Source: Thauera sp. 28 (GTDB taxonomy: Bacteria > Pseudomonadota > Gammaproteobacteria > Burkholderiales > Rhodocyclaceae). From it: a stretch of DNA of 64,000 nt. Each line of letters starts with the position of its first letter. The first letter of the stretch is position 1. The position numbers and the translations under genes were made by a program. The notes under the pieces are model-generated. The model saw nothing but the letters and a program-made list of their open reading frames with translations, searched no databases and was not told where the DNA came from. The DNA is taken from contig NZ_AMXA01000019.1 in the NCBI RefSeq assembly GCF_000310145.2, positions 1-64,000 on the forward strand, in the 5' to 3' direction. Below, in pieces: positions 26,106 to 37,042 of the stretch.

Positions 26106-27080
26106 TCAGGCTGCCTCGTATAGGCGCCCCTGCCAGCTTCCCCGCCGCGCCAGCTCGGCGCTGAGCCGTGGCGCCAGTTCGGCCAGCCGCATGTTCCACT
26201 GCGGGGCAAGCTTGAGCGCAGGCGGTACCTCGCTACCCAGGCGCTGCAACATGATGTGCGGCGCCAACCGCTCCACGAAATCGGCCAGCAGCTCGATGTA
26301 CGCCTCCTCGTCCAGCAGGGGTACGGAGGCGGGATCCCGCTGCCAGTCGCGTGCCATCGCCGTGCCGCGCACCAGCTGCAGTTGGTGCAGTTTCAAGGCT
26401 GCCAGCGGCAGCACGGATAGCCGCCGCGTCGCATCGAGCATGCCCGTGCGGGTCTCTCCGGGCAGGCCAAGGATCAGGTGGGCGGTGCTCTCCAGGCCGC
26501 GCGCAGCGGCGCGGCGGATGGCGTCCTCGCTGCAGGCGAAGTCGTGACCGCGGTTGACCCGCCGAAGCGCCTCGTCGTCGCAGGACTCGACACCGATCTC
26601 CAGCTCCACGATATGCTCGCGCGCAAGTTCAGCCAGGTAGTCGAGCACCGCCTCCGGCAGGCAATCCGGCCGCGTGCCGATCGCCAGTCCGCTGATGCGC
26701 GGATGCGCGAGCGCCTCCTCATATACCGCTTTCAAGCGTTCGAACTCACCATAGGTGTTGGTGTAGCTCTGGAAATAGGCGATGAAACGCACGCTGTCGG
26801 GATAGCGCCGGTCCAGAAAGCGCAGCCCGGTGTCGATCTGCGCATGGATCGAATCGCGGCGATCGAGATAGCCGGGGGTGAATCCGGCATTGTTGCAAAA
26901 GGTGCAGCCGCCCTGCCCCAGGGTGCCGTCGCGGTTCGGGCAGGTGAAGCCGGCGGCCACCGACACCTTCTGCACGCGCCCGCCGTAGCGCCGCTTCACA
27001 TGGTCATTCCAGGCGTTGTAGCGGCGCCCACCGAAGGGCGAGCTGATCTCGGTAGCAACGGATGCGGCGGCGAGGTGCAT
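26106..27080 (-). CDS. Radical SAM protein, YhcC/TIGR01212 family
   Basis: A 324-residue protein with the family's cluster motif in the form CPNRDGTLGQGGCTFCNN (about residues 48-65), where three Cys hold the 4Fe-4S cluster that cleaves SAM. Other family segments are FQSYTNTYG, GTRPDCLP, EIGVESCDDEAL and HLILGLPGET. It resembles the Elp3-like radical SAM group. The substrate is unknown, though tRNA has been suggested for relatives. ATG at 27080 is chosen because the upstream frame is proline/arginine-rich shadow sequence. Confidence 0.88.
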   Translation of the reverse strand: MHLAAASVATEISSPFGGRRYNAWNDHVKRRYGGRVQKVSVAAGFTCPNRDGTLGQGGCTFCNNAGFTPGYLDRRDSIHAQIDTGLRFLDRRYPDSVRFIAYFQSYTNTYGEFERLKAVYEEALAHPRISGLAIGTRPDCLPEAVLDYLAELAREHIVELEIGVESCDDEALRRVNRGHDFACSEDAIRRAAARGLESTAHLILGLPGETRTGMLDATRRLSVLPLAALKLHQLQLVRGTAMARDWQRDPASVPLLDEEAYIELLADFVERLAPHIMLQRLGSEVPPALKLAPQWNMRLAELAPRLSAELARRGSWQGRLYEAA

Positions 27081-27172
27081 GGGTACGGCCTGGGCGGGGC
27101 AGATCGGAGGCGGCGCAGTATGCGCCCGGCCCCGGCCGCCGCCCTTGACCAGGCGCAAATCGCTCCCCGACT

Positions 27173-28999
27173 TCAATGCAAAGCAGCGTGGATCTGTTCG
27201 GCCAGCTTGCGGCTGACGCCATCGACGCGGCACAGGTCTTCCACCGTGGCGTCGCGCACACCGTCGAGGCCGCCGAATGCGGCGAGCAGGTTGCGCCGGC
27301 GTGACGGGCCGACGCCAGGGATGTCCTCGAGTTTGGAGCCCACGCGCGCCTTGCCGCGCTTGGCGCGGTGGCCGGTGATGGCGAAACGGTGGGCCTCGTC
27401 GCGGATTTCCACGATCAGGTGCAGCGCGGCCGATTCGCCGCCAAGTGCCAGCCCCTCGCGACCGTCCGGGAAGATCAGCGTTTCCAGCCCGGCCTTGCGA
27501 CCCTCGCCCTTGGCCACACCGACCATCGCCACCGACTCGAGGCCGACCTCGGCGAGAATGGCGCGCGCGGCGCTGACCTGGCCCTTGCCGCCGTCGATCA
27601 GGATCAGGTCGGGACACACTCCCTCACCCGCCGCGACCTTGCCGTAGCGGCGCTCCAGCGCCTGACGCATCGCGGCGAAGTCATCGCCCGGGGTAATGCC
27701 GGTGATGTTGTAGCGGCGGTACTCGGCGCGCTTCATGGCGCCCGCCTCGCACACCACGCACGACGCCACCGTAGCCTCGCCCATGGTGTGGCTGATGTCG
27801 AAGCATTCGATGCGCTGCGGCGCCTCGTCCATGCCCAGCACCTCGCGCAGGGCTTCAAGGCGCTGCTCGAGGCGGCCGGTGTCGCGCGCACGAGCCTGAA
27901 TGGCGAGGCGAGCGTTCTTCTCTGCCATCTCCATCCAGGCTTTCTCGGCGGCGAAGCGCGGCGACACCACGCCGGGCGGGCGGTCAGTGATCTCGGCCAG
28001 CGTTTCCTTGACCGCCTCAGGCGGGAGATTCACCAAAATGCGCGCGGGGATGGGGTGCTGGCTGTAGTGCTGCTCGACGAAGGCGAGCAGGCTGTCCGCA
28101 GCGCCCGACACCGCCGCACCGCTGGGAAACTGCGGCCGGTCGCCGAGGTGGCGGCCGCCGCGTACCATGGCGATGTTCACGCAGGTCATGCCGTCCTCCT
28201 CGATTGCAGCAAGCACGTCGACATCCTCATCCTTGCGGCTGTCTACGAACTGCTTGTGCAGCACCGCCTGCAGCACACGTACCTGGTCGCGACAGGCGGC
28301 GGCCTCCTCGAAGGCGAGGCGCTCGGCGGCAGCCTGCATGCGGTTCGTCAGGTCATCGATCACCTCGCTCGCCTGGCCGTCGAGAAAGCGCGTTGCTAGC
28401 CGGACGTCGGCCGCATAGGCCTCGGCTTCGACAAGGCCGACGCAGGGCGCAGTACAGCGCTTGATCTGGTGCAGCAGGCAGGGCCGCGAGCGGTTCGCGT
28501 AGACGGTGTTCTCGCAGGTGCGCAGCTGAAAGGTCTTCTGCAACAGGTGGATGCTCTCGCGCACCGCCCAGGCGTTCGGGAAGGGGCCGAAGTAGCGCGC
28601 GCCCTTGGTGAAGGCGCCGCGGTGGTAGGCCAGACGCGGAAACTCGTCAGCCGAGAGCTCGATGTAGGGGTAGGTCTTGTCGTCGCGGAAGAGGATGTTG
28701 TAGCGCGGCGCCAAGCTCTTGATGAGGTTGTTCTCGAGGATCAGGGCCTCGGCCTCGGAGCGCGTGGCGGTGATGTCCACGCGCAGCACCTGGGCAACCA
28801 TCATGGCGATGCGCGGGCTGGAAACGGTCTTCTGGAAGTAGCTGGAGACGCGGCGCTTGAGGTTCTTGGCCTTGCCGACGTAGAGCACCTTGTCGTCGGC
28901 GCCGATCATGCGGTAGACGCCGGGCTCCTCGGTGAGGGTGCGCAGGAAGGGCTTTGGGTCGAAGGCGGCTGTTTCGTTCTTCGGGTCGGACATGCGCAT
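27173..28999 (-). CDS. uvrC: UvrABC excinuclease subunit C
   Basis: Makes both incisions in nucleotide excision repair. The 608-residue protein contains an N-terminal GIY-YIG nuclease domain (about 20-100: GVYRMI, LYVGKAKNLKRR), a Cys cluster (TCEN...CLLHQIKRCTAPCVG), a UvrB-interacting segment (about 205-240), an RNase H-like C-terminal nuclease (ECFDISHTMG, LILIDGGKGQ) and two helix-hairpin-helix motifs (IPGVGPSRRRNLL, VDGVSRKLAEQI). It follows nagZ by 60 bases. In E. coli pgsA follows directly. Confidence 0.97.
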   Translation of the reverse strand: MRMSDPKNETAAFDPKPFLRTLTEEPGVYRMIGADDKVLYVGKAKNLKRRVSSYFQKTVSSPRIAMMVAQVLRVDITATRSEAEALILENNLIKSLAPRYNILFRDDKTYPYIELSADEFPRLAYHRGAFTKGARYFGPFPNAWAVRESIHLLQKTFQLRTCENTVYANRSRPCLLHQIKRCTAPCVGLVEAEAYAADVRLATRFLDGQASEVIDDLTNRMQAAAERLAFEEAAACRDQVRVLQAVLHKQFVDSRKDEDVDVLAAIEEDGMTCVNIAMVRGGRHLGDRPQFPSGAAVSGAADSLLAFVEQHYSQHPIPARILVNLPPEAVKETLAEITDRPPGVVSPRFAAEKAWMEMAEKNARLAIQARARDTGRLEQRLEALREVLGMDEAPQRIECFDISHTMGEATVASCVVCEAGAMKRAEYRRYNITGITPGDDFAAMRQALERRYGKVAAGEGVCPDLILIDGGKGQVSAARAILAEVGLESVAMVGVAKGEGRKAGLETLIFPDGREGLALGGESAALHLIVEIRDEAHRFAITGHRAKRGKARVGSKLEDIPGVGPSRRRNLLAAFGGLDGVRDATVEDLCRVDGVSRKLAEQIHAALH

Positions 29000-29059
29000 A
29001 CTCGTCGGCTGCTTCTGGCGCCAGCGGCGTTGGTGATGAAAAGCCGCTGCCTATGGGAA

Positions 29060-30205
29060 TTATCCGTCCTGGCGCAGGACTTCGGTACGCTGCTGGCCGA
29101 TGGTGGCTGCTGTCATCGCCGGGGCTGCGCTCATGTCTTCGGGAATGGACGCGATAAGCCCGCGGGCCTGGACATAGGGGGCGTGCAGTTCGAGTGCGAA
29201 AGGGTCGACAACCCAGGCGGGGCGGGTCGTACCCGGCCCGATTGCGGCCAGGCGGGCAAGGCTGTCGGCGTCGGCGACCGGGGCCCAGCGGTCGAGCAGT
29301 TCGGCGGCGAGGTCCGGTCGATTGCACACCAGGAGCATGTCGCAGCCGGCGCCATATGCGGCCCTGGCGCGGCCGACGATGTCGCCGGCGACACGGGCGC
29401 CCTCCATGTTGAGGTCATCGCTGAAGATCACGCCCTTGAAGCCCAGACGCTCGCGCAACACATCCCTGAGCCAGAACGACGAGAAGCCCGCCGGATGGGG
29501 TTCGGTGCTGGGGTCGGCATTGGGATAGATGACGTGGGCGGGCATCACACCTGCAAGCTGGCGGCCGAGACGATGGCGGTAGGGGGCGATGTCCTCGGCC
29601 CAGAGGGTATCGAAGTCGCGTTCGTCGACCGGTACGTCGTGGTGCGAGTCGGCCTCGACGAATCCGTGTCCGGGAAAGTGCTTGCCGACGCAGCCCATGC
29701 CGGTTTCGGCCATCCCCGCGCACAGTGCCTGCGCAAGTGCGGCGACGGCCTGCGGGTCACGGTGGAAGGCGCGGTTGCCGATGGCGCTGCAGCAGCCGTA
29801 GTCGAGGTCGAGCACCGGCGTGAAGCTGAGATCGACGCCATGCGCCAGCAACTCCGCGGCAAGCACGAATCCGGTGGCGCGGGCGGCATCGAGCGCGGCG
29901 AGGTGGTCCCGCTCCCACAAGGCACCGAGGCTGCGCATGGCCGGCAGGCGGGTGAAGCCGTCACTGCGAAAGCGCTGCACCCTGCCACCTTCGTGGTCGA
30001 CCGCGATGATCAGCGCCGGATCGCGCAGCGCGCGGATCTCGGCGGTGAGGGCGCGCAGTTGGTCGGAACCGATGTAGTTGCGCGCAAACAGGATGACACC
30101 GCCGACCAGCGGGTCGAGCAGGCGTTCACGCTCCTCATCGGTCAATGCAGTGCCGGCAACGTCGATCATGACGGGGCCGCGCGGGCGGTGGATGGGCTGG
30201 GTCAT
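29060..30205 (-). CDS. nagZ: Beta-N-acetylhexosaminidase
   Basis: A cytoplasmic GH3 enzyme that removes GlcNAc from anhydro-muropeptides during cell-wall recycling. The 381-residue protein has the family marks AVDHEGGRVQRF, GKHFPGHG, the His/Asp loop EADSHHDVPVDER and the nucleophile in IFSDDLNMEGA. The ATG at 30205 removes an unrelated extension. It is 19 bases after acpS on the same strand. Confidence 0.95.
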   Translation of the reverse strand: MTQPIHRPRGPVMIDVAGTALTDEERERLLDPLVGGVILFARNYIGSDQLRALTAEIRALRDPALIIAVDHEGGRVQRFRSDGFTRLPAMRSLGALWERDHLAALDAARATGFVLAAELLAHGVDLSFTPVLDLDYGCCSAIGNRAFHRDPQAVAALAQALCAGMAETGMGCVGKHFPGHGFVEADSHHDVPVDERDFDTLWAEDIAPYRHRLGRQLAGVMPAHVIYPNADPSTEPHPAGFSSFWLRDVLRERLGFKGVIFSDDLNMEGARVAGDIVGRARAAYGAGCDMLLVCNRPDLAAELLDRWAPVADADSLARLAAIGPGTTRPAWVVDPFALELHAPYVQARGLIASIPEDMSAAPAMTAATIGQQRTEVLRQDG

Positions 30206-30224
30206 GCTGTCGGCTCCGTTGCGC

Positions 30225-30602
30225 TCAGACGCGCTCAATGAGCGCAAATGCAACGACGTTGTCGTCCTCATCGCTGATGCTCAGGTGCGCGCGCAATCCG
30301 TGCTCGCGCATGTGGGCAGCAAGGCGGTCATCATAGAGGTAACCAGGCTTGCCGAGCGCGTCGTGGCCCACGGCGACCGCGTGCAGCGTGGCAGGCACGG
30401 CAACGCCGGTGCCAAGCGCCTTGCCAAAGGCCTCCTTGGCGGCGAAGCGCTTGGCTAGAAACCGCCCCGGGTCGCGATGGGCGCGCCAATCCGCCACCTC
30501 GCTGGCGGCGAGGATGCGCAAGGCAAAACGCTCGCCGTGGCGCTCGAGCGCGGCGCGCATGCGCTGCACGCGCACGATGTCGGTGCCGATGCCGTGGATC
30601 AC
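30225..30602 (-). CDS. acpS: Holo-[acyl-carrier-protein] synthase
   Basis: Transfers 4'-phosphopantetheine from CoA to the conserved Ser of acyl carrier protein. The 125-residue protein has GIGTDIVRV (Mg-binding Asp) and FLAKRFAAKEAFGKALGTG. Its target AcpP is encoded at 44811-45050. It follows pdxJ by 19 bases, the usual proteobacterial order. Confidence 0.95.
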   Translation of the reverse strand: MIHGIGTDIVRVQRMRAALERHGERFALRILAASEVADWRAHRDPGRFLAKRFAAKEAFGKALGTGVAVPATLHAVAVGHDALGKPGYLYDDRLAAHMREHGLRAHLSISDEDDNVVAFALIERV

Positions 30603-30621
30603 GCGCAGCCCTCCGCGAGCA

Positions 30622-31374
30622 TCAGGCCGTGAGCGCGGCTTCGCGCAGCAGCCGCTTCATCTCGGCCACCGCTTCTCGCAGGCCGACGAAGACCGAACGG
30701 CTGACGATCGAATGGCCGATGTGCAACTCGCGGATACCATGCAGGCCGGCAATCGGCTGGACGTTGTAGTAGTTCAGCGCATGGCCGGCGTTGAAGCGCA
30801 TGCCGAGCTGGCGCACTGCTTCGCCGGCGATGCGGATCTTGTCGAGCTCGTCGACCACCGCCGGCGCCTCGGCATCGCGGCCGGCGGCATGGAAGGCGTG
30901 GGCGTAGGGGCCGGTGTGGATCTCGCACACGCGCGCACCGATGCGCGCAGCGGCCTCGATCTGCTCGAGCTCGGCATCGATGAACACGCTGGTGACGATG
31001 CCGGCGTCGGCCAGGCGGGCGATCACGTCACGCAGGCGCGTCTCCTGCGCCAACACATCCAGCCCGCCCTCGGTGGTGACCTCGTGGCGTCCCTCTGGGA
31101 CCAGCATGGCCATCTGCGGCTTGGTGCGGCAGGCGATGTCGACCATCTCGTCGGTGGCCGCCATCTCGAGGTTGAGCTTGACCTGGGTGAGTTCGGCGAG
31201 GCGGCGCACGTCGTCGTCGTTGATGTGGCGGCGGTCCTCACGCAGGTGGATGGTGATGCCGTCCGCACCGCCGAGATGGGCCTCGACCGCGGCCCACACC
31301 GGGTCAGGCTCCCAGGTGCGGCGCGCCTGGCGCAAGGTGGCAACGTGGTCGATATTGACGCCGAGTTCGATCAT
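30622..31374 (-). CDS. pdxJ: Pyridoxine 5'-phosphate synthase
   Basis: Condenses 1-deoxyxylulose-5-phosphate with 3-amino-2-oxopropyl phosphate to form pyridoxine 5'-phosphate. The 250-residue TIM barrel has LGVNIDHVATLRQ, GADGITIHLREDRRHI, ATDEMVDIA, EIHTGPYA and ELHIGHSIVSR. Its start overlaps the recO stop by one base (TGATG), so the two are translationally coupled. Confidence 0.96.
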   Translation of the reverse strand: MIELGVNIDHVATLRQARRTWEPDPVWAAVEAHLGGADGITIHLREDRRHINDDDVRRLAELTQVKLNLEMAATDEMVDIACRTKPQMAMLVPEGRHEVTTEGGLDVLAQETRLRDVIARLADAGIVTSVFIDAELEQIEAAARIGARVCEIHTGPYAHAFHAAGRDAEAPAVVDELDKIRIAGEAVRQLGMRFNAGHALNYYNVQPIAGLHGIRELHIGHSIVSRSVFVGLREAVAEMKRLLREAALTA

Positions 31375-32126
31375 CAGAGTTCCTGCAGTTCCTTGAGCAC
31401 CCGGCGCGATTGCAGCGGCTGGCCGCCCAGGGTGTGGTTGATGAGCATGCGCAGCAACTGCTTGGACTGGGCCAGCGTTTCCGCGCGCGAGAAATCGTCG
31501 GCGGCCATGTCGAGCAGGGTCTGCCCGGACAGCAGCGCCTGGTCACCGAGCGCAGCGGGGTCGACGCCCTCCCCTTCAAGGGTTTCCAGGCGCAGCGGGC
31601 CGCGTTCGATAATGTAAATGTAGCGCCCTTCGGGGCGCACGGTACCGCCACCGTCGGCCTCGTTCGCGAGCCCGGCCTCGTAGCCAAGGTCCTGCAGCAA
31701 GGCAAGCTCGAAGCGGCGCAGGATCGGTGGCTCGGATTCGCCGCGACCAAGGGCACGCACGGCCTTGGCGTAGGCGATGAAGAGCTGCGGGTGGGGATCT
31801 TCTCGGGCGGTCAGGCGCACCAGCAACTCGTTGAGGTAGTAGCCACAGATCAGCGCACGACCAGTGAGCAGTGGCTGTCCGCCCTGCCACTCGGCGCGCA
31901 CGAGCGTCTTGACCTCGCCGCCGCCCGACCAGTCCATCGACAATGGCTGAAAGGCCATCAGCACCCCACGCAGCTGCGAATGCGGCCGGCGCGCCCCCTT
32001 GGCGACGAGCGCAACGCGGCCATGATCGCGCGCGAACACCTCTACGATCAGGCTCGTCTCACGCCAGGGATAGGTGTGCAGCACCCAGGCCGGTTGCTGC
32101 TCGACGCGCTGCTTGGCTCCCGCCAT
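31374..32126 (-). CDS. recO: DNA repair protein RecO
   Basis: Loads RecA on SSB-coated DNA with RecR in the RecFOR pathway. The 250-residue protein has an N-terminal OB fold (WVLHTYPWRETSLIVEVF, KGARRPHS) and a C-terminal helical domain (RFELALLQDLGYE). The zinc cysteines of some RecO proteins are absent. It lies between era and pdxJ, the standard arrangement. Confidence 0.95.
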   Translation of the reverse strand: MAGAKQRVEQQPAWVLHTYPWRETSLIVEVFARDHGRVALVAKGARRPHSQLRGVLMAFQPLSMDWSGGGEVKTLVRAEWQGGQPLLTGRALICGYYLNELLVRLTAREDPHPQLFIAYAKAVRALGRGESEPPILRRFELALLQDLGYEAGLANEADGGGTVRPEGRYIYIIERGPLRLETLEGEGVDPAALGDQALLSGQTLLDMAADDFSRAETLAQSKQLLRMLINHTLGGQPLQSRRVLKELQEL

Positions 32127-32141
32127 TGCCCTGCGCCCGGA

Positions 32142-33068
32142 TCACTCGTAACCGAGGCTCTTCAGCGCGCGCTCGTCGTCGGCCCAGCCGCTCTTGATCT
32201 TGACCCAGACCTCGAGAAAGACCTTACCGTCGAACAGCTTCTCGAGCTCGACGCGCGCCTCGCTGGAGATGCGCTTGAGCTTCTCGCCGCCCTTGCCGAT
32301 CACCATCGCCTTGTGGCCTGGCTTGTCGACGATCACTGCAGCGTGGATGCGACGCAGGTTGCCCTCGACCTCGAACTTCTCGATCTCCACCGCGATGCCG
32401 TAGGGCAGCTCGTCGCCGAGCAGGCGGAACAGCTTCTCGCGCAGGAATTCGGAGGCCAGGAAGCGTTCGCTGCGGTCGGTGATCTCGTCCTCCTCGAACA
32501 TCGGCGTAGCCACGGGCAAGAGCGGCGTCGCCGCCTTGACCAGGGTGTCGACGTTGCGCCCCTTCTCCGCAGACAGCGGCACGATCTCGATGAACTCGCG
32601 TGCCTGGCGCACCTGGTCGATGAAGGGCAGCAGACGGGCCTTGTCCTTCAACTGATCGACCTTGTTGATCACCAGAATGACCTTGGACGTCTCCGGGATC
32701 ACCGACAGCACCTTGCGGTCATCGTCGGTGAAGCGGCCAGCCTCGATGACGAAGAAGACCAGGTCCACATCGGCCAGCACCTGCGACACGGTGCGATTCA
32801 TCGACCGGTTGAGGGCGTTGCGGTGATGCGTCTGGAAGCCCGGCGTGTCGACAAACACGAACTGCGCATCGGCTTCGGTGAGAATGCCGGTGACGCGATG
32901 GCGGGTGGTCTGCGCCTTGCTGGAGACGATACTGATCTTCTGCCCGATCAGGCGATTGAGCAGGGTCGACTTGCCGACGTTGGGGCGGCCGACAATGGCG
33001 ACAAAGCCGGCGCGGAAGGCGCCGTCCGAGTTGCCGTCGGCCGGGCTGTCGAGAGTATGTTCGTTCAT
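32142..33068 (-). CDS. era: GTPase Era
   Basis: A GTPase needed for 16S rRNA maturation and 30S assembly. The 308-residue protein has G1 GRPNVGKST, a switch region with TTRHRVTG, G3 DTPGFQ, G4 NKVD and a C-terminal KH domain ([12 protein letters not shown]). Its ATG overlaps the rnc stop (ATGA, 33065-33068), and AGGA lies four bases upstream. The rnc-era pairing is widespread. Confidence 0.97.
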   Translation of the reverse strand: MNEHTLDSPADGNSDGAFRAGFVAIVGRPNVGKSTLLNRLIGQKISIVSSKAQTTRHRVTGILTEADAQFVFVDTPGFQTHHRNALNRSMNRTVSQVLADVDLVFFVIEAGRFTDDDRKVLSVIPETSKVILVINKVDQLKDKARLLPFIDQVRQAREFIEIVPLSAEKGRNVDTLVKAATPLLPVATPMFEEDEITDRSERFLASEFLREKLFRLLGDELPYGIAVEIEKFEVEGNLRRIHAAVIVDKPGHKAMVIGKGGEKLKRISSEARVELEKLFDGKVFLEVWVKIKSGWADDERALKSLGYE

Positions 33069-33736
33069 TGCTTCCTGAGTGCCGCGAGGGCGAGTTCGGC
33101 TGACTGTTGTTCGGCGATACGGCGGCTCGGGCCGCGGCCCAGCGTACGCACGCCAAGCTTGGGCACTTCGCAGGCCACCTCGAATTCCTGCGCATGGGCC
33201 TCGCCCAGCGCCTGCACCATCGAATAGGTCGGCACCGCGATCCTGCGCGCCTGCAGCCACTCCTGCAAGGCCGTCTTGGCATCCTTGCTCGGCCGCCGCG
33301 GATCGACTTCGGAGAGCAGTGGCGCATAAAGGCGGTCGATGACCTGCTTTGCAGCGTCGAAACCACCGTCGAGAAAGACCGCCGCAAAAACGGCCTCGAG
33401 CGCATCGGCCAGTATCGATGGCCGCTTGCTGCCACCCGACTTCAACTCGCCTTCGCCAAGGTGCAGGAACGCACCCAGCTCTAGCTCCAGGGCAATGCGA
33501 TAGAGCGCGTCCTGGCGTACGAGAGAGGCACGGACGCGCGACAGGTCACCTTCGCGCAAACCACCGAAACGCTCGAACAGCGCAATCGAGATCACGCAGT
33601 TCAGGATGCTGTCGCCCAGGAACTCGAAGCGCTCGTTGTTGGGCTGGCCGAAGCTGCGGTGGGTCAGGGCCTCGCGCAGCAGCCGGGGATCACCGAATAC
33701 GTGGCCCAGGCGCGACTGCAACTGATCGGGCGCCAT
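33065..33736 (-). CDS. rnc: Ribonuclease III
   Basis: A double-strand-specific endonuclease that processes rRNA precursors and regulates mRNAs. The 223-residue protein has the signature [12 protein letters not shown], the second acidic site [13 protein letters not shown] and a C-terminal dsRNA-binding domain ([12 protein letters not shown]). The ATG at 33736 matches the family start. The preceding DUF4845 gene ends 4 bases upstream. Confidence 0.97.
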   Translation of the reverse strand: MAPDQLQSRLGHVFGDPRLLREALTHRSFGQPNNERFEFLGDSILNCVISIALFERFGGLREGDLSRVRASLVRQDALYRIALELELGAFLHLGEGELKSGGSKRPSILADALEAVFAAVFLDGGFDAAKQVIDRLYAPLLSEVDPRRPSKDAKTALQEWLQARRIAVPTYSMVQALGEAHAQEFEVACEVPKLGVRTLGRGPSRRIAEQQSAELALAALRKQ

Positions 33737-33740
33737 GGGG

Positions 33741-34103
33741 TCAGCGCGCCTCGCTGTTCGGCTCGAAGTCGAACAGCAGGCTGACATTGGCAATGAGTGG
33801 CACCGTTCGCGAGTAGCGTGCGGAGATCTGCGTGCGCGACGCGGTCTTGTCGATCTTGAGGTCCGCGCCACGGATACTCTTCACATCGTCGATCTGGCGT
33901 CGCGTGTCGAAGCCTCGGCGAAGATCCGCCACCGTTGCCCCTTTGTCGCCCTCGTCTGCAAGCACTACGAGGATACGTTTGATGGCGAGGTATTCGTTGA
34001 ACACCGGTACCGTGCGAAAACCGAGGATCAACAGGAACGCAGCCAGTGTGCCGACCACGAGAACCCCGGTCAGCGTGACGCCGCGCTGTGACTTCATGCG
34101 CAT
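33741..34103 (-). CDS. DUF4845 membrane protein
   Basis: A 120-residue protein with a type IV pilin-like N-terminus ([13 protein letters not shown]) and one transmembrane helix (about residues 10-30), then a soluble periplasmic domain. A small protein of this kind, DUF4845, is commonly found between lepB and rnc in betaproteobacteria. Function unknown. It starts 15 bases after lepB. Confidence 0.88.
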   Translation of the reverse strand: MRMKSQRGVTLTGVLVVGTLAAFLLILGFRTVPVFNEYLAIKRILVVLADEGDKGATVADLRRGFDTRRQIDDVKSIRGADLKIDKTASRTQISARYSRTVPLIANVSLLFDFEPNSEAR

Positions 34104-34118
34104 GCTGATACCCCTCGA

Positions 34119-34907
34119 TCAGTGGAAGCCGCCAATGCGCTTCATGTCGTTGAAGTTGAACCAGATGAAGAAAGCCTTGCCGACGATGTTCTGCTCCGGC
34201 ACGAAACCCCACACCCGGCTGTCGCTGCTCGCATCGCGGTTATCGCCGAGTACGAAGTAGTGCCCCTGAGGCACGGTACAACTGACGCCGGCGCTGGTGT
34301 AGGTGCAGTTCTCACGCCCGGGGAAATTCATCACCTGCGGGATGAAGGCCGGAGCATCGCGCTCGATCAGGACCGAGTGCTCGACTGCGCCAAGGCGCTC
34401 GGTGAACTGAGGCGAATAGTACAACCTGTCCGGATGCAGGTAGGCGCCGACCTCCTCGATCGGCACCGGCTGGCCGTTGATGCTGAGACGCTTGTTCACG
34501 TATTCGACGCGGTCGCCCGGTAGCCCGACCACGCGCTTGATGTAGTCCAGCGAAGGGTCGGCCGGATAGCGGAACACCATCACGTCACCGCGCTCGGGGG
34601 CGTTGATATCGATGACCTTTTGGTTGATCACCGGCAGCCGGATGCCATAGGTCCACTTGTTGACGAGGATGAAGTCGCCAACCAGCAGCGTCGGGATCAT
34701 CGATCCGGAGGGGATCTTGAACGGCTCGACGACAAAGGAGCGCAAGCCGAACACGATCAGAATCACCGGGAAGAAGCTCGCGCCATATTCCACCCACCAA
34801 GGGTTCGGCGCGCCTGCCGCGCGCAGCTTGCGCGCATGGAAGCGATCCAGGAACCAGAGCGCACCGGTGGCGACAAGCAGCAGGAAGAGGATGAGTGCAA
34901 AATTCAT
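34119..34907 (-). CDS. lepB: Signal peptidase I
   Basis: Cleaves signal peptides of Sec and Tat substrates on the periplasmic side. The 262-residue protein has two N-terminal membrane segments (residues 1-20 and 45-62), the catalytic Ser69 in PSGSMIPTL, Lys124 in DYIKRVVGLPGD and box E GDNRDASSDSR. It follows lepA by 10 bases, as in E. coli. Confidence 0.97.
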   Translation of the reverse strand: MNFALILFLLLVATGALWFLDRFHARKLRAAGAPNPWWVEYGASFFPVILIVFGLRSFVVEPFKIPSGSMIPTLLVGDFILVNKWTYGIRLPVINQKVIDINAPERGDVMVFRYPADPSLDYIKRVVGLPGDRVEYVNKRLSINGQPVPIEEVGAYLHPDRLYYSPQFTERLGAVEHSVLIERDAPAFIPQVMNFPGRENCTYTSAGVSCTVPQGHYFVLGDNRDASSDSRVWGFVPEQNIVGKAFFIWFNFNDMKRIGGFH

Positions 34908-34917
34908 GCGCTATCCG

Positions 34918-36714
<1,797 letters not shown>

Positions 36715-36766
36715 GCGAAACGAAAAGGGTGCCTTGCAGCACCCGTTTTCGGAATGGTTGGCCTTG

Positions 36767-37042
36767 TCAAGCCCGTGATTCTAGCGGAAAACGGCTGCAA
36801 TAAGCGCGCACCGCAGGCTCATCGAGGTGGTAGTGGCAGAGTTCGTGCTCGCCGTGAAGCAATACAGGGACAAGTTCATCCCAGCGTGCCTCGAGGATCG
36901 CATCCTGGTCCACGTCGACCACCTCGATCCGCCAGCCATGCTCAGCCGCGATGGGCTCGAGCGCAGCGACAAGGTCGTGACAGAGGTGGCACCACTCCCG
37001 ACTCAGCACGGTAAATACCCTGCTCCCGGCTATCCCCGTCAT
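36767..37042 (-). CDS. Glutaredoxin-like protein
   Basis: A 91-residue thioredoxin-fold protein with CHLC (residues 18-21) in the active-site position and a cis-Pro-like segment WDELVPVLL. It belongs to the short glutaredoxin family (DUF836-like) found near lepA in betaproteobacteria. Its ATG overlaps the mucD stop as ATGA, which ties it to the envelope-stress operon. The redox partner is unknown. Confidence 0.85.
   Translation of the reverse strand: MTGIAGSRVFTVLSREWCHLCHDLVAALEPIAAEHGWRIEVVDVDQDAILEARWDELVPVLLHGEHELCHYHLDEPAVRAYCSRFPLESRA

Noticed and set aside
31410-33227. A 605-codon plus-strand open frame opposite recO and era
   Set aside because: It covers two well-supported genes on the other strand and shows shadow composition.
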